Positions 48,439 through 60,576 are shown, counted from the stretch's first letter. The stretch: 64,000 nucleotides of DNA from Microcebus murinus (GCF_040939455.1 NC_134108.1:83434001-83498000), one strand, 5' to 3'. Translations and numbers: made by a program. Notes: a model not told the origin generated them from the letters alone.

Positions 48439-48770
48439 GGCCGGGCGCTGTTGCTCACGCCTGTAATCCTAGCTCTTGGGAGGCCGAGGCGGGCGGATTG
48501 CTCAAGGTCAGGAGTTCAAAACCAGCCTGAGCAAGAGCGAGACCCCGTCTCTACTATAAATAGAAAGAAATTAATTGGCCAACTGATATATATATATAAA
48601 AAATTAGCCGGGCATGGTGGCGCATGCCTGTAGTCCCAGCTACCCGGGAGGCTGAGGCAGAAGGATCACTCGAGCCCAGGAGTTTGAGGTTGCTGTGAGC
48701 TAGGCTGACGCCACGGCACTCACTCTAGCCTGGGCAACAAAGCGAGACTCTGTCTCAAAAAAAAAAAAAA
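48439..48770 (+). mobile_element. Dimeric Alu SINE, strepsirrhine type
   Basis: Starts GGCCGGGCGCTGTTGCTCAC and ends in an A run (48757-48770). The linker TTAATTGGCCAACTGATATA and the right-arm text GAGCTAGGCTGACGCCACGG are lemur-type. The 16-bp duplication AAAAACTAAGTTTTTA lies perfectly at 48423-48438 and 48771-48786. CpG sites remain at several positions. The B box reads GTTCAAAACC, with the family CG lost. Confidence 0.95.
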
Positions 48771-49005
48771 AAAAACTAAGTTTTTAAATGTTAAACTAAT
48801 ACCAGTTCCTTATATTCATATTATTATGAGACATCTAGCCAAAAGGGAAAAGGCTCAGTGCAGCTTGTCTCTATTTTTGATCACAACTCAACACTGTTCA
48901 GCAACCTGAGGACCCTGAAAAGTAAAACAAAACAAAGCAGATTGAGACACAGTCAAAAGTGGATAAGTCAGCAGCATGGGTTGGATCTTGGTTGTAAGTG
49001 TTAAT

Positions 49006-49010
<5 letters not shown>

Positions 49011-49068
<58 letters not shown>

Positions 49069-49086
49069 CACACACACACACACACA
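49011..49086. repeat. (CT)27-(CA)10 compound microsatellite
   Basis: An uninterrupted CT tract (49011-49064) is followed after AT by CA units (49067-49086). Dinucleotide repeats create the low-complexity open frames on both strands here, which are not genes. Confidence 0.98.
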
Positions 49087-49090
49087 ACCT

Positions 49091-49400
49091 GTGGCAGTGT
49101 CCCAAGCTGCCCTTTGATGGGAGCAGGGAAGTCAGTGGTGATAGCAACTAAATCTCAAATAAAAATATTATTTTCCTGGAAAGACGTTGGAGAAGGCATG
49201 TCTGTGCTCCAAAAAGTGAGGAGGGGAATCCACATGTTTTTATCTTTTTTCTCCCAGGGAGAACCTAGTTACAAAGATGTAGCTGGAATAGCCATTTTGT
49301 CTGTTTTTCTAAGATGTTCTATTTGCATTTAGTGAAGAATTGTATTTAGAAACCAAGATTTGGCCTAAGCTTTCTTATTACTATCTGTGTATATGCACAA
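49091..49400. other. Intergenic DNA, nothing recognised
   Basis: No element recognised between two microsatellites. Confidence 0.5.
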
Positions 49401-49530
49401 GCACACACACACACACACATACCCCACACACAGAAATGCAGGATATAGGTATAGATATAGGTATCTATATCTACCTAGGTATCTAGGTAGGTATCTAGGT
49501 ATCTATAGGTATCTAGGTATCTACCTATCC
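49401..49530. repeat. (CA)n and AGGTATCT-type octamer repeat
   Basis: A CA tract at 49401-49419, then an irregular array at 49444-49530 built from GGTATCTA/AGGTATCT and TACCTATC variants. Both AGGTA and TACCT orientations occur, so the array can fold back on itself. Confidence 0.85.
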
Positions 49531-49535
49531 ATCTC

Positions 49536-50350
49536 TGAGTTCCCATTCTAATTCTAATCCATTGTTGCAGGGTTTATTGTAACCCCTCTCGTTTTTCTTA
49601 AGTGTAATTTTTTTCTGATATGTAGAAAATTAGCTACATTATTTTCAATGTACTTAATTATTTCATCCATCTTCCTTATATTTAACCAAACTCTTGACCA
49701 CAGTAGCTAAACTTTAACACATATATGTGAACTACCTCAAAACTGCCTCCCATTATCAGTGCTTAAAGGAGAAAAGTTAAAAAAAAGGAAATACATAAGG
49801 AGAAAGAAGGAAGTGGGGAGATGAGGTGGGAAGAAGATGGGATATATTCGGAGAAAAGTGGGAAGATGAAAAAGGATGCAGGAGGGAGAAAAGGCAAGTT
49901 AAAATTGTGGCCATAGGCACAACGCTTATTCCTCCTGGATTCCCTAGCCCAAAGTTTGACTGTAGCATGCCACTGTCTCTCACTCTGGAAATAAATATCT
50001 GTCTCAGAATATTTTTAAAAGTATATTTTCATTCTTCTGGACAGAATATTTTGGGTGGAAAAATTATTAAAATTCAAACACACTTCAAAGCTCTTGTTTA
50101 ATGCTGTCATATTTTTTAGTGAATTTGGCAGTTGGATGCGATTAAGGAAAGTACATAATAGTTCTCTGATAAAGGGGAAGGATGGGGGATGAACAAGAAG
50201 GTAAAAAGATCAGTTAGGAACATTGTTCCTTCCACAGCTGCGCCTGCCAAACCAGTTAGGTACTGTGCCCTATTTGTGCCCCCATGATGCCATTCCAAAA
50301 CCATGTTCCTGATACTTTGGCTTCCTCTCAGTGCACTGGCTAGAGGTTCA
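49536..50350. other. Intergenic DNA with a purine-rich block
   Basis: 49765-49900 is almost entirely A and G on the plus strand. The 91-residue frame across it has skewed composition for that reason and is not a gene. Confidence 0.6.
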
Positions 50351-50354
50351 GTCC

Positions 50355-50714
50355 TGTCTTAGTCCATTCAGGCTACTATAATAAAATATCATAAACTGCA
50401 TGGCTTAGAAACACGAAATATTTAATTTTCACCATTCTGGAGACTGGGAAGTTGAAGATCAAGGCATTGGCAAATTCAATGTCTGGTTAGGGTTCCCTTT
50501 CTGGTTCGTAGTTGGATTTACTCACTGAGTCCAGACATGGTGAAAGGCACTAGCTAGTGCTCTGCAGTCTCTTTCACAGGGCACTAATTCCATCAGGATA
50601 GAGCCCTTGTGATCAAATCATGTCCCAAAGGCACCCACCTCCTAATATCATCACCGTCAGGGAAGGATTTCAACATATGAATTTTGGGAGAACAGAAATG
50701 TTCAGACCATAGTA
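50355..50714 (-). mobile_element. ERVL-MaLR LTR (MST type)
   Basis: Starts TGTCTTAGTCCATTCAGGCT and contains CACCATTCTGGAGACTGGGA, GGCATTGGCAAATTC, CTTTCACAGGGCACTAATTC and CACCCACCTCCTAATATCAT. It ends TTCAGACCATAGTA. Nearly the full LTR, reversed. Confidence 0.9.
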
Positions 50715-50734
50715 ACTCCCTAAAAACACAAGGA

Positions 50735-51240
50735 AGGAGAAACAAGGAAGCTTACAAGAAATATTTCCTCATTTATAGCATACAGTTGGATGAATTTTGT
50801 AACCACTACAGTCAATATTTAGAACAGTTTCTTCACTCTAAAATGTTTTCTTACAGATTCATTCAGTCGTTCTCCATCAACCACAACTGCTGATTTATTT
50901 CTGTCATAATAGATTTACCATTTCCAGAATTTCATATGTATGTAAATCTATAGGATGTAATATTTTGTGTGGTTCCTTTTAAATGTTGAATATTTATATA
51001 TTACAATGTTTTCACCCATTCATTAAATGATACCTATGTGTTTTGCTTTAATTTTTTAAATTATTATAAATAATACTTCTATGAACATCCATATTTATGT
51101 CTTTTGGTGGACCTATGCTTTTATTTATCTTGAATAAATATCTCTGAATTTTCTGGTTGAATGATAAATGCTTGCCTATCTTAAGTGTCTGTACCAGTTT
51201 GCATTTGTACCAGCAATGGATCTCCACCTAGATATGCATT
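50735..51240 (-). mobile_element. Ancient L1M 3' end
   Basis: TTTTGTAACCACTACAGTCA, TTTAGAACAGTTTCTTCACT, TATTATAAATAATACTTCTA, GAACATCCATATTTATGTC and CTGTACCAGTTTGCATTTGT follow the L1M 3' UTR and ORF2 end in reverse. Confidence 0.65.
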
Positions 51241-51339
51241 CCAAGAGTGAGTATTCAATGAGGTTCAGGTAGAAGTATAAATGCTTCTATAATTTAGCCT
51301 TGGAATTGCTAGCACATCACTTCTACCACAATCTATTGT

Positions 51340-52390
51340 TTGAACAAATTATAAAGATGGGATAAACCGAAACGGAATTCTAAACAAAAAAGAAAGGAAA
51401 TAAGGAAAGAAAGCTCAAATAACGCAGAGGAAAGGCCAGAAAAAATGAAAACATAAAATAGAATTATAGAGAACAAATAGAAAATAAATTTGAAATGGGT
51501 AACTTAAACCTTAACACATCAATAACTATATTAAATATGAATAGTTTAAATATATCAATTAAAAGATATTACCAGACTATATTTAAAAATGACCCAACTA
51601 TATGATGTCATTAAGAAACTCACTTCAAATATAATGATGAAAGGAGAATGAAAATAAAAAGAATGAAAAAACATATATCATACAAACATTAACCAAAGAA
51701 ATCAGGAGTGATTATATTATAACATATCAGGTAAAGTAGACTTCACAGCAGTTCAGTAACAGGTCTGGAGTGGCAGTCTCACAAATATGCACGTGATAAA
51801 TTGCAGAGGTTTAAATACACCCGACCACACATGCTGCATACATAAATGAGTGTATATAAAACTGGCAAAATCTGAATAAGTTTGGTGGATTGTGTCAATG
51901 TCCACAAATATCAATATCATTGATACAATGATTGATTGTATCAATCCCATTTGCAATATTATTGTACTCTGACTATGCAAAATAGTAGTATTTATAGGAA
52001 GTTGGCCAAGAGTATATGAGATCTCCCAACTTTATTCTTTACAACTACATGTAAATCTACAGTGATACTATAGTAAAAGGCAAAAGAATGAATAAATAAA
52101 TCTCCTTTAAAAAAGAATGAGAGTGTTTTCTATATATTAATGTACAGAGATCTGCAAATTATAGTGTTAAGTAAAAAAAAATCAAGGTGTAGAACAATGT
52201 GTATAGGTATAATCACTTGTGTTAAAATGAACAAAGGTAATTCATATTAATTTTTGAAAGTATAAGTATTAAAGACAAACTTTGAAAGGGTACACAAGAA
52301 ATGCACAGCATAGGTATAGGTTGAGATGTGGGAAGTTAAGGTCAAGGTGTACCATTTTATGATATATAAATCATGTGAACATTTGCCTAT
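51340..52390 (+). mobile_element. Ancient L1M, ORF2 pieces
   Basis: 51480-51760 holds the endonuclease-domain coding part (CACATCAATAACTATATTAA, CAATTAAAAGATATTACCAG, GACCCAACTATATGATGTC, TTCAAATATAATGATGAAAG, AAAGTAGACTTCACAGCAG). 52080-52360 holds the ORF2 end (TCAAGGTGTAGAACAATGTG). The body between is largely deleted. Confidence 0.6.
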
Positions 52391-53504
52391 TATGAAGTTA
52401 AGTACATTAAATAAAAAATAAAACAAATTAAATTTACTAATGATCTGGAGAAGCTCAATCTTCTTTCTCAACATAATTATAGAACTTCATAGAACAGCTT
52501 TCAAACATTAATATAATCAATGTAGATATAGTCCCATTAAATGAGACACAGGAGAAGCAGGCAAAATGTCACAATTTCTACTCAACATTTTATTTGACTT
52601 CTTACAACTAGTCTTATATTGAGTTATAAGAACTAAGAAAAAAGTGAAAAAACTAAACAAAAGTTATTGGCAACTTATATGATTGTCTCCTTGACAAATA
52701 CAGGAGAATCTACAGATAACCTTAGGAAAACTAAAAAGGCAATTTCAGCAATATCAAAATTAAAGATTAAAATTAAAAAGCAATAATGTTTCATATAAAT
52801 GAATTAAATATTAATAAAGTAAAAAATTGATTAACATAGCAACAAACCATATTGCATAAAGAAATACAGATTAGTTAGGGTAAGATCTTGGAGGTCTCTA
52901 ACTGCTGACAAAGGAGCTTACACAATAAATAACAAGGAGTTGTGCAAAATTGTGTATCAGGGAAGCAACATGTTTAGAACTCTCCTATAAAAAGATTAAT
53001 CTAGGGCTTATATGCAAATAGATTGCCAAGAGAATATAGGGTAGATTGTAGCCTTGCTTATTATGCTACTTTCATACTCTAGATTAGAAATATTAAAGGT
53101 CTACAGGGAAATAATTAATGACAATTAGAAATAAAGAGGAGAACATAAATAAATATGAGAAATAACATGGAGATAGAATTTTAACAACTTAACAACGTGT
53201 TGGTTATGTGATGCAGAATTCAAATGCTCTCCCTGGGTGACTCAGAATGCAATTAACTAAATTAAAGAATGATAGAGATATAAGCTGGTAATAAAGGCCA
53301 AGAGAATATAAAGCCCTTGGAGGAGAAGAGAATGGGGCTGAGAAGGTGTCACGGTGGATCAGAAGCAATTAAATAAGATTTCTGTTTGTGTTTATATGTA
53401 AATGAGTCAGTGTACAAAATCAGAGAATAAAGAGAAACTACTAAATCCAGTAGAAGAATTTTAGTTATTAAGACATTAGGCTTTCTTCTCTAAGGGTTAA
53501 ATAG
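52391..53504. other. AT-rich DNA, possibly more L1M
   Basis: 52680-52870 has A-rich text vaguely like ORF2 but not alignable. Nothing else recognised. Confidence 0.4.
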
Positions 53505-54046
53505 AAACCAGCCCTTTGGAAAGATTTGCTCCATCACTGATTTTAACCAGCCACCTAATTCTGCTGCTCCCCTTTTTTTTATTTCAAAACAACAACTGAC
53601 CAGCATTCTGTTCTTTCCTAAGAGACCACTGGCCATGGCCACGGTATGGCTCTGGCCAGTCTAAAGTCTTCAGCCTACAGACGGTTTGGTTTTCTTATCC
53701 TCCATCTTTTGTCATCAGAGGGTCCAACACGTCAGCCTCAAATCATGCTTAACCCTGCCATTTTCTGACTGTGGGACACATGAAGAGGCATGAAGCTCAA
53801 TTGCATATGAGCATGTTTTTCCATCTATAAATATTCATGACTCTTCTTATAGCTTATTAAATATGTATATTCCACTCCCCTGCTTCTTATTCCTTTTATC
53901 CCTCCCTAGAAGTGCTTATTCTAGGCTTCGGCCCAAGGCTATGCTTCCTGGCCTGAAAAATGGCCACCTGCAGCCTACAACCCTTTCTGAATAATAAAAC
54001 TCTCCTTTCCAAATGTATAAACCTTGTCATTCTTCAGTTGACAACA
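53505..54046 (+). mobile_element. Probable ERV1-type LTR
   Basis: A GC-richer block has a TATA-like CTATAAATATTCATG (near 53825), pyrimidine-rich text (53875-53910) and the polyadenylation region GAATAATAAAACTCTCCTTT (53989-54008), a wording common in ERV1 LTRs. It ends TTCAGTTGACAACA. The left edge is uncertain. No internal retroviral coding remnant is visible nearby. Confidence 0.5.
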
Positions 54047-54123
54047 GGCTTACTGTATTTATAAGAATGTGCAATATTTAGTTGAATATTTCACAAGGGA
54101 GAAAGTATTGACAAAGAGAGTTT

Positions 54124-54192
54124 ACATAAGAAACATCAAATTTAACATAAGAAACTCATGAACTTGTAAACAGCAAGTTTAACATAAGAAAC
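54124..54192. repeat. Three short direct repeats of ACATAAGAAAC
   Basis: Copies at 54124-54134, 54145-54155 and 54182-54192. The last two share TTTAACATAAGAAAC with a 37-bp offset. Confidence 0.9.
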
Positions 54193-54199
54193 ATCTTGA

Positions 54200-55130
54200 C
54201 ATAGTCCTGCAGAATAATTCTTGTTAAGATTCAAAGATATTAAATTCTGGATTCAGAAAGATTCTGAAATGCTGGATTAGTTTAACAAACGGGTTAAGAA
54301 AGTTCTCCTTATTATATTCTCTGTGAGGTACTAGAATGTACTTTCTTCACTAAGACTTTAATTAAGGAAGATATTTGAAAGAAAAACACAGATTACCAAA
54401 AATGCAGCCATGAATGATGTAGTAAGCAGTTCCAATTGAAATGGGCTCTCTGACTGCACTGTGTCTGGCTGGATTCCACATATCAGAGTCCAGATATAAG
54501 AAATATAGCAAAGTTTTAAAAAGAAGCAAAGTTGATGTGATTAACATGATGAATACATGGATAGGCACAGTAATCTAATCACTAAGAATGGCCTGACTGT
54601 AGAAATACCTGAGAGAATCTAATTAATCATAGGTCCACAGGAAAGAAATTCTTAGGCCTCCCTCAAGGAATTATTTACTTAATATATCAAAGTAATCACT
54701 GTATTAATTATATTATAATTATTGCTATTGTTAGGATATTATATTCTATAACATACTTAACAAAGGTCTGACTTGACACATTACAGAGTCACAATGCTTT
54801 CCCCAATTCATGTATCTGAGTCATGACATATGTCCAAGTCTTGAAATGAAGAAAACTAACTTATACTCTAAAAAAAAAAAAAAAACTTATGTTCATACTC
54901 AACTTTAGGGAAAGGGAAAAAATACAGAATTGTTGGAAAATATTAGACACTGTGTCTAATCCTCTTTAATCCTTGGGGATCCAAAAAATACTATTATCTT
55001 CTAGTGCAAGTAGGTAGTGTCAAGAGATAAATAAAATTTACATGGGTGCTACAGAGTAGGCACAGTTGAATTCAATTCTTTTTGGTAGACCCTGATTACA
55101 GAGTTAAAATTGATATACTCCCAATTATCA
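54200..55130. other. Intergenic DNA, nothing recognised
   Basis: An A run lies at 54871-54885. No element recognised. Confidence 0.5.
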
Positions 55131-55132
55131 AA

Positions 55133-55202
55133 AATTTTAACATGGCTCCTGATCTGATATATATCAGAATTTTAACATGGCTCCTGATGATATATATTTA
55201 TA
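55133..55202. repeat. 35-bp tandem duplication
   Basis: A 21-bp perfect repeat containing TTTTAACATGGCTCCTGAT begins at 55133 and 55168. The first unit ends in the palindrome CTGATATATATCAG (55154-55167). Confidence 0.95.
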
Positions 55203-55698
55203 GGAAGGTTCAAATGGTATTAATTGATGCTCCCTTCTTTTAAAAATAGTCAACCAAAAGCCATATCTCATCCTTAAAAGAATTGCCCAGTTATACAATC
55301 ATCACTCACTTGTAAGATTGATTTCTATCATACTGCTTTTTGATACTGTAGGATATTTCATAGAAAAGTCTGATGGTTTGGGAAAATAAAACGTATTTAT
55401 CATATGCTTAATCAAGTTCTGATGCTAAATGGAGCATGTGGCAGAGGAAATGACATATTTTATCAAATTGTTTTACTTACTTCCTGAGCACATGGAAAGA
55501 TTGCTTTGTCCAACTCTTTTGCATCCAGGTGGTATTATGTGATTAACTTCTGGAAAAGTGTGGGTAGAAATGAAGCATAATATATTTAGGTCTGAATACA
55601 AAATGGTCACTACAATCTTGTATACACTTTGCTTGCATGGCTGAAAGTGACATGCTCTAAAATGGTGGGGCCTCAAAATGGAAAAACTCCACGTCCTT
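55203..55698. other. Intergenic DNA, nothing recognised
   Basis: No element or credible frame recognised. Confidence 0.5.
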
Positions 55699-55749
55699 GA
55701 GTATAGCCACCCAAGAAATATAGTATCAATTAGAGTATAGCCACCCAAG
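55699..55749. repeat. 17-bp direct repeat, 34-bp offset
   Basis: GAGTATAGCCACCCAAG occurs at 55699-55715 and 55733-55749. Confidence 0.95.
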
Positions 55750-56850
55750 GAATCCACCAAACCAGGGCCATCTACATCAGGTTATGCATAAACAATAAGT
55801 AAATCTTTATCATGTAAAGACATTGGAATATTGGGGCTGTTTGTTATACTAGTTTATCCTGACAAATGGTGAGTTATTTCTTAGTTCCTTACTATAGTTA
55901 CTCAGCTCTCCTGCTATTAATTTTTCATTCCATTCATACTGAATAAAACAAATGTCTGATATTTACTGGTTTTTATCAGGAACACTTCCATCTTGCTTCA
56001 GAGGTATATCTGCTCTCTAGTTTGCCATGTGCAATATAGGCTCCAAGGAACTTGACTATCTCACACTTCTAACGGGACATCATACTTGTCTATCGTATCC
56101 ACTACATTGATGACATTATACTGACAGTTTCTATAGATTGGGAAATAATAGTTACCTCACATGTCTTGGTAAGACACAGAGCTTCCCGTTGGTGGGGAAT
56201 AAATCAAACAGACACACACATATGCACACACATACAAACACACACACACACATTCTGAGACTTGCCACTTAAATTAAGTTTCTTATAATGTAATTATGTG
56301 GAATTTAAAGAAAGTGCCCCTAAACTGAAGGAAGAATTTTCTATAATTGTGGACCTAAATTATTACATGTGGCACATTTGATGAGTTTTCTTAGATAGTA
56401 TTGAAAGCATATAGATGTTTTGGATCCCTTGTTTTATCTAAGTTACCAATTAAATAAAAAATAAATTAGCTCTTAGTGTAGTCCAATGCAAGGGAAGACT
56501 CACCAGATGCTTTTGACTGTAGGACCAGTGTTTCCGTGTCATGACCCTTTTGATCCAGAAGGTAATGGTAAGGGGCCATAATCTGAAGACATTCCCATCA
56601 CTCATACACTGGATAGTACACTTCAGATATCTTTCTCCATGCCATCAATCGGCTTCAGTTAGACTGTTATGGTGAAAGTGACTCAAATTATTGTTTCAGG
56701 TTTCTTTTTAAAGTGCCAGTTTCAACACCAGAACATATATTTATTTCAGTGTGAGTCTACATTACAACTGTAGAGAAAATGCAAGGGAAAATAGCATATG
56801 GAAAGTTACCCCACATCTCTCCTTTTCCTTGCTGCCAGCCTCCAAATGCT
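55750..56850. other. Intergenic DNA with a (CA)n patch
   Basis: An interrupted CA tract spans 56211-56252. Otherwise nothing recognised. Confidence 0.5.
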
Positions 56851-57074
56851 GTAGTATTCCATAGTATACATATAGCATATTTTGTTAATCCACTCATGAA
56901 TTGATGGGTACTTGGGCTGATTCCACATCTGTGCAATTGAAAATTGTGCTTATGCACTGCTGGTGGGACTGAAAATTAGTGTAATCTCTATAGAAAACAG
57001 TATGGAGATTCCTCAAAGAACTAAAAGCAGACCTACAATTTGATCCAGCAATCCCATTACTGGGTATTTACCCA
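56851..57074. repeat. Duplicated twin-priming L1 junction, copy A
   Basis: Reversed L1 text (GTAGTATTCCATAG, then TTTTGTTAATCCACTCATGA) flips at about 56950 to plus-strand ORF2 text (CACTGCTGGTGGGACTG; GATCCAGCAATCCCATTACT). The same junction, in a 224-bp segment with no indels and about 12 substitutions by eye, is at 57645-57868. No L1 3' end or tail accompanies copy A. Confidence 0.9.
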
Positions 57075-57169
57075 ATTTATTGTTTTTTCTGTGTTTCTGG
57101 TAGATATTCTTCTAATGTGGCTGTATGTGAGAGGAAATACTCTATAATTTAAATGCTCTTGAATAATTT

Positions 57170-57307
57170 TCTTTAATTTTCTCTTTTTCTTTCTATCTTC
57201 CTTCCTTCCTCTTTCCCTTCTTCCTTCCCTCTCTCTTTCTTTCCTTCTTTCTTCATTTTTCATTGATACATTTGTGTCTTCTCTACTTCTTTTCTTCCTT
57301 TCTTCAT
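57170..57307. repeat. Pyrimidine-rich (CTTT/CCTT)n tract
   Basis: Mostly C and T on the plus strand, densest at 57177-57258. A frame on the minus strand is rich in E, K and R for this reason and is not a gene. Confidence 0.9.
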
Positions 57308-57927
57308 ATTTTTTTATTATTTCAAAATATTATGGGGGTACAAATGTTTTTGGTTACATGGATCAATTTTGTTATGCTTGAGTCAGGGTTATAAGTGTGC
57401 CCATCACCCAGATAGTGTTCACTGTACCCATTAGGTAGGTTTTTCCTCATCCTTTCCTTCCCCTTCCCACTGCTTGATTTCCACTCAATTTTACTTCCCT
57501 CTGTGCACATGTGTGCTCATAGGTAAGTTCCCACTTAATAGCGAGTACATGTGTTTTTCTATTCTTCATATACTTCACTTAGGATAATGGTCTCCAGTTC
57601 CATCCAAATTGTTGCGAAATTGTCTCATCCTTCTTCATGAAAGAGTAGTATTCCATAATATACATATAGCATATTTTGTTAATCCACTCATGAATTGTTG
57701 GGTACTTGGGTTGATTCCACATCTTTGCAATTGAAAATTGTGCTTATGCACCACTGGTGGGACTGGAAATTAGTGTAATCTCTATGGAAAACAGTATAGC
57801 GATTCCTCAAAGAACTAAAAGTAGACCTACAATTTGATCCAGCAATCCTATTACTGGGTATTTACCCAAAGGAAAATAAGTCATTTTATCAAAAAGACAT
57901 CTTCACCTTTATAAAAACATTTTTTTT
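57308..57927 (-). mobile_element. Lemur-type L1 with twin-priming inversion (copy B host)
   Basis: A T run and TATTATGGGGGTACAAATG start the reversed 3' end. GTGTGCCCATCACCCAGATA and CTTCACTTAGGATAATGGTC continue it. At about 57743 the orientation flips to plus-strand ORF2 text that ends near GACATCTTCACCTTTATAAA. The inverted piece is about 180 bp. Confidence 0.85.
57645..57868. repeat. Duplicated twin-priming L1 junction, copy B
   Basis: The counterpart of 56851-57074 at an exact offset of 794 bp, lying inside the complete L1 insertion. Confidence 0.9.
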
Positions 57928-58335
57928 TTAAGTTTGGTATAGTTTTCTGGCATCTCTCCTGTTTATTCAGTACTGATATGAAGCTGTTACTCACCTGTAG
58001 GGTACACTAATAAGTGTCCATTCTGATTGGTTTGCACCTGAGATACACTAGTCACATAATTTTTACATTCCTTCTCTGTGTATCCAACCCCTTTGCAAAA
58101 AGCATTCACTACATGGAGGTTTTCACAGACAACCCAAAGTGAACATACCCTAATAAAGCACATCATAGCTTGCCCAACAATCTAATTTGGTTTACATTCT
58201 CTAATAATAGCAGCACAAGAATCCACTCTTTCCAATCCTTTTACATGTGAACAGTACTGGATATTCTATACTTTTAAAATATCTCTTTTTACTGCCTTCT
58301 GCCCCCCATTTCTTCCTCATTAGTTCAGACACTGA
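57928..58335. other. Intergenic DNA, nothing recognised
   Basis: No element identified. Confidence 0.5.
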
Positions 58336-58440
58336 TTCCCTAGTACCTGAGACAAGACAGTAATATTCTTACTAGTTTCCTTGCTCCTCTTACAGATCTC
58401 TACACATGCATTTCCCAGTTGAATTTTTCAGAGCTATCGT
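58336..58440 (+). mobile_element. Possible L2 LINE fragment
   Basis: AATATTCTTACTAGTTTCCT, TGCTCCTCTTACAGATCTC and ACACATGCATTTCCCAG loosely follow an L2 passage. This is a weak match. Confidence 0.3.
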
Positions 58441-58559
58441 CCAAGGAAATGCTCTAAAAAAGTGTACTTTAGGAGGTCATAATATGCATCAGTATATTAA
58501 AGACCCCGAGATAAGCTACAAGGAGAAATCTATATAGACCAGTATTGCAGAACATGTGT

Positions 58560-58650
58560 TCTCTGATCAGACTGCCTATATACAAATGTCAGCACTTCCC
58601 AGTACATAGAACAATATTGTCACATAATTTGTGCTCAATATTCATGGAGA
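58560..58650 (+). mobile_element. Possible MIR/L2 3' tail
   Basis: CAGTACATAGAACAATATTG and ATTTGTGCTCAATATTCATG resemble the shared MIR/L2 tail (pattern GTGCTCAATAAAT). Confidence 0.35.
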
Positions 58651-59984
58651 TGAAAATAGAACTCTCTTAATAGATAAATATTATGGGAATGTTAGCTAAT
58701 CTTAAGTCTCATTTTGAATCTTATATTGGTGGTTAATAATAGTACTTAACATATCACCTAGCAATGTGTTGAGCTGCATACATTTTCTGAAACTAACCAA
58801 GAATGAATTAAAAGAAGAGGTGAATTATTTTTGCCATGTGAAAAGCATGCTAGAGGCAGGCACTTTGAATAGATGCAGCTGGGTCATCATAAACACAAGC
58901 TGCTTCTAGTTCACTGCTCTTCTATCCAAAAATATGTGGCATATCATTTCTTATGAGATCTTGGTGCATTTCCTGGCATCTCATATATTCCAAGAAGAAA
59001 GAAGTCAGAAAGAACAAACGATAAAAAGAGACATCCCTTTACATTGGGAAAACAACCATCTTCCTGGATGCCTCGCTGATTAGACTCAGCTCACTTCTCG
59101 CCAGCCAGACCTGGGATACATAGCTATGCTCAACTGCAAAGAATCAAGGGAAATAGTATTTTTAAACTGTGCATATGCACATTTTGCTACAAATTATGGC
59201 TTGTTAGTAAGGGAGAATGAAAGAGTAGATATACATGGGTATATCACCTTTCACTATTAAATGAACCCAGGTATTTGCAGTTTAGTTAACAATCATTTGT
59301 TTATTATTCACATACCTATGGGTCAACTGAGCGATTCCACTGACATTAACTTGATGACAGGCTCTGCTCATGTTTCTGGGGCCTGGATGGTCTGGAAGTC
59401 AGCTCACTGTCAATACTGGTAGCAAGGGATGGGGGTAGTAATTGGGTTACATCTCTCATCACCCAACAGGGTAGCCTGGGCTCACAAGGCAGAATGATTC
59501 TAAAAGCAGCAAAAAGAAAAGTCCCGATATGCAAGACATTTTCACACCTTTGCTTGTATTACTTTGGTACTATACCTTTATGCATATTAAATCATACAGT
59601 CAAGCAAGCCTAGAGTCAACGTAGAAATATGCTACCAAGCAGTGCAGCCAAAGATGGGAAAAACTAAACAAACTTGGACCATCACTGTAATCAATCCAAC
59701 ACAGTGTCTAGCTGTGTCTGCCTCAAGATAACCATAAGTGTATCAAGGGAAATAAGTAAAACAACTCCAATAAAATGCATAGCACAACATCTTCACTACA
59801 ATCAATATTTATCAAATTTAGTTATACTTTTCAAGCATTTTAAATTATTTTCCCCAAATATACTTGATAATGGAAATCTTTTCTTCTTTTTTTTAACATG
59901 ACATATTATCCCACTAACTTATTATTATGTATAAAGACATCTTGCAAAATCCTATTCTGAGCTCTTCTTCACATTTCTGTTAGC
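58651..59984. other. Intergenic DNA, nothing recognised
   Basis: No element or credible frame. Confidence 0.5.
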
Positions 59985-60125
59985 TTAACCTTTTCAAATA
60001 GAAATCTGATCCTGTCATTCTTTTCAGGAACCCTTCAAGGACTTCCCATGGTTACCTCATAGAGAACAAACTGTGAGCTTAACATGAAGGGACCTCTATC
60101 ATTTTAGCTATGCCTAGCTCTTCAA
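59985..60125 (+). mobile_element. L2 LINE fragment
   Basis: AATCTGATCCTGTCATTCTT, GAACCCTTCAAGGACTTCCC and AACATGAAGGGACCTCTATC follow L2 (family: AATCTGATCATGTCACTCCC). Confidence 0.6.
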
Positions 60126-60576
60126 TATATTAATTACTTTTGATATTGACCTTCTATAATCAGTATATTTTTAATTTATAACTTGAAACATCTTAAAGAT
60201 ATTATAAACCATTAGAATCATGTTATCTCCTCCTTTGTTAATCCTTAGAAAACTGGATAATGTTCTTTCTGGATAAAAATCCATAATATTAAAATCACTA
60301 ATATGACAAACTCTAGTGATATAAGATTTACATTGGCAAATGCACTTTGATTTTTAATTGAAATTTATATTAATGACTTAGAATCTATGATATATGTGTT
60401 ATTTCTAAACTATAACACATCAGTTAACCTAATTAAGTGGACAATATGTGACTTATGAGTACCAAGAACTAATTTCAGAAAGAGTAAAATGATCCAAAAT
60501 CTAGATTAAAAGTACTGTCAATGGATGGATTACCTAGAGAAATATTAATTTATTAAACTGGCATTTAAATCTGTAG
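60126..60576. other. AT-rich intergenic DNA, nothing recognised
   Basis: No element recognised. Confidence 0.5.

Noticed and set aside
48976..49332. 118-residue frame starting before the CT/CA tract
   Set aside because: Its length comes from the (CT)n repeat, which lacks stops, and the rest has no recognisable domain.
49444..49530. Short spaced repeats as a CRISPR array
   Set aside because: The units are 8-bp simple repeats with no unique spacers, in a vertebrate genome.
57057..57263. Charged E/K/R-rich minus-strand frame
   Set aside because: It is the translation of a pyrimidine-rich simple repeat.
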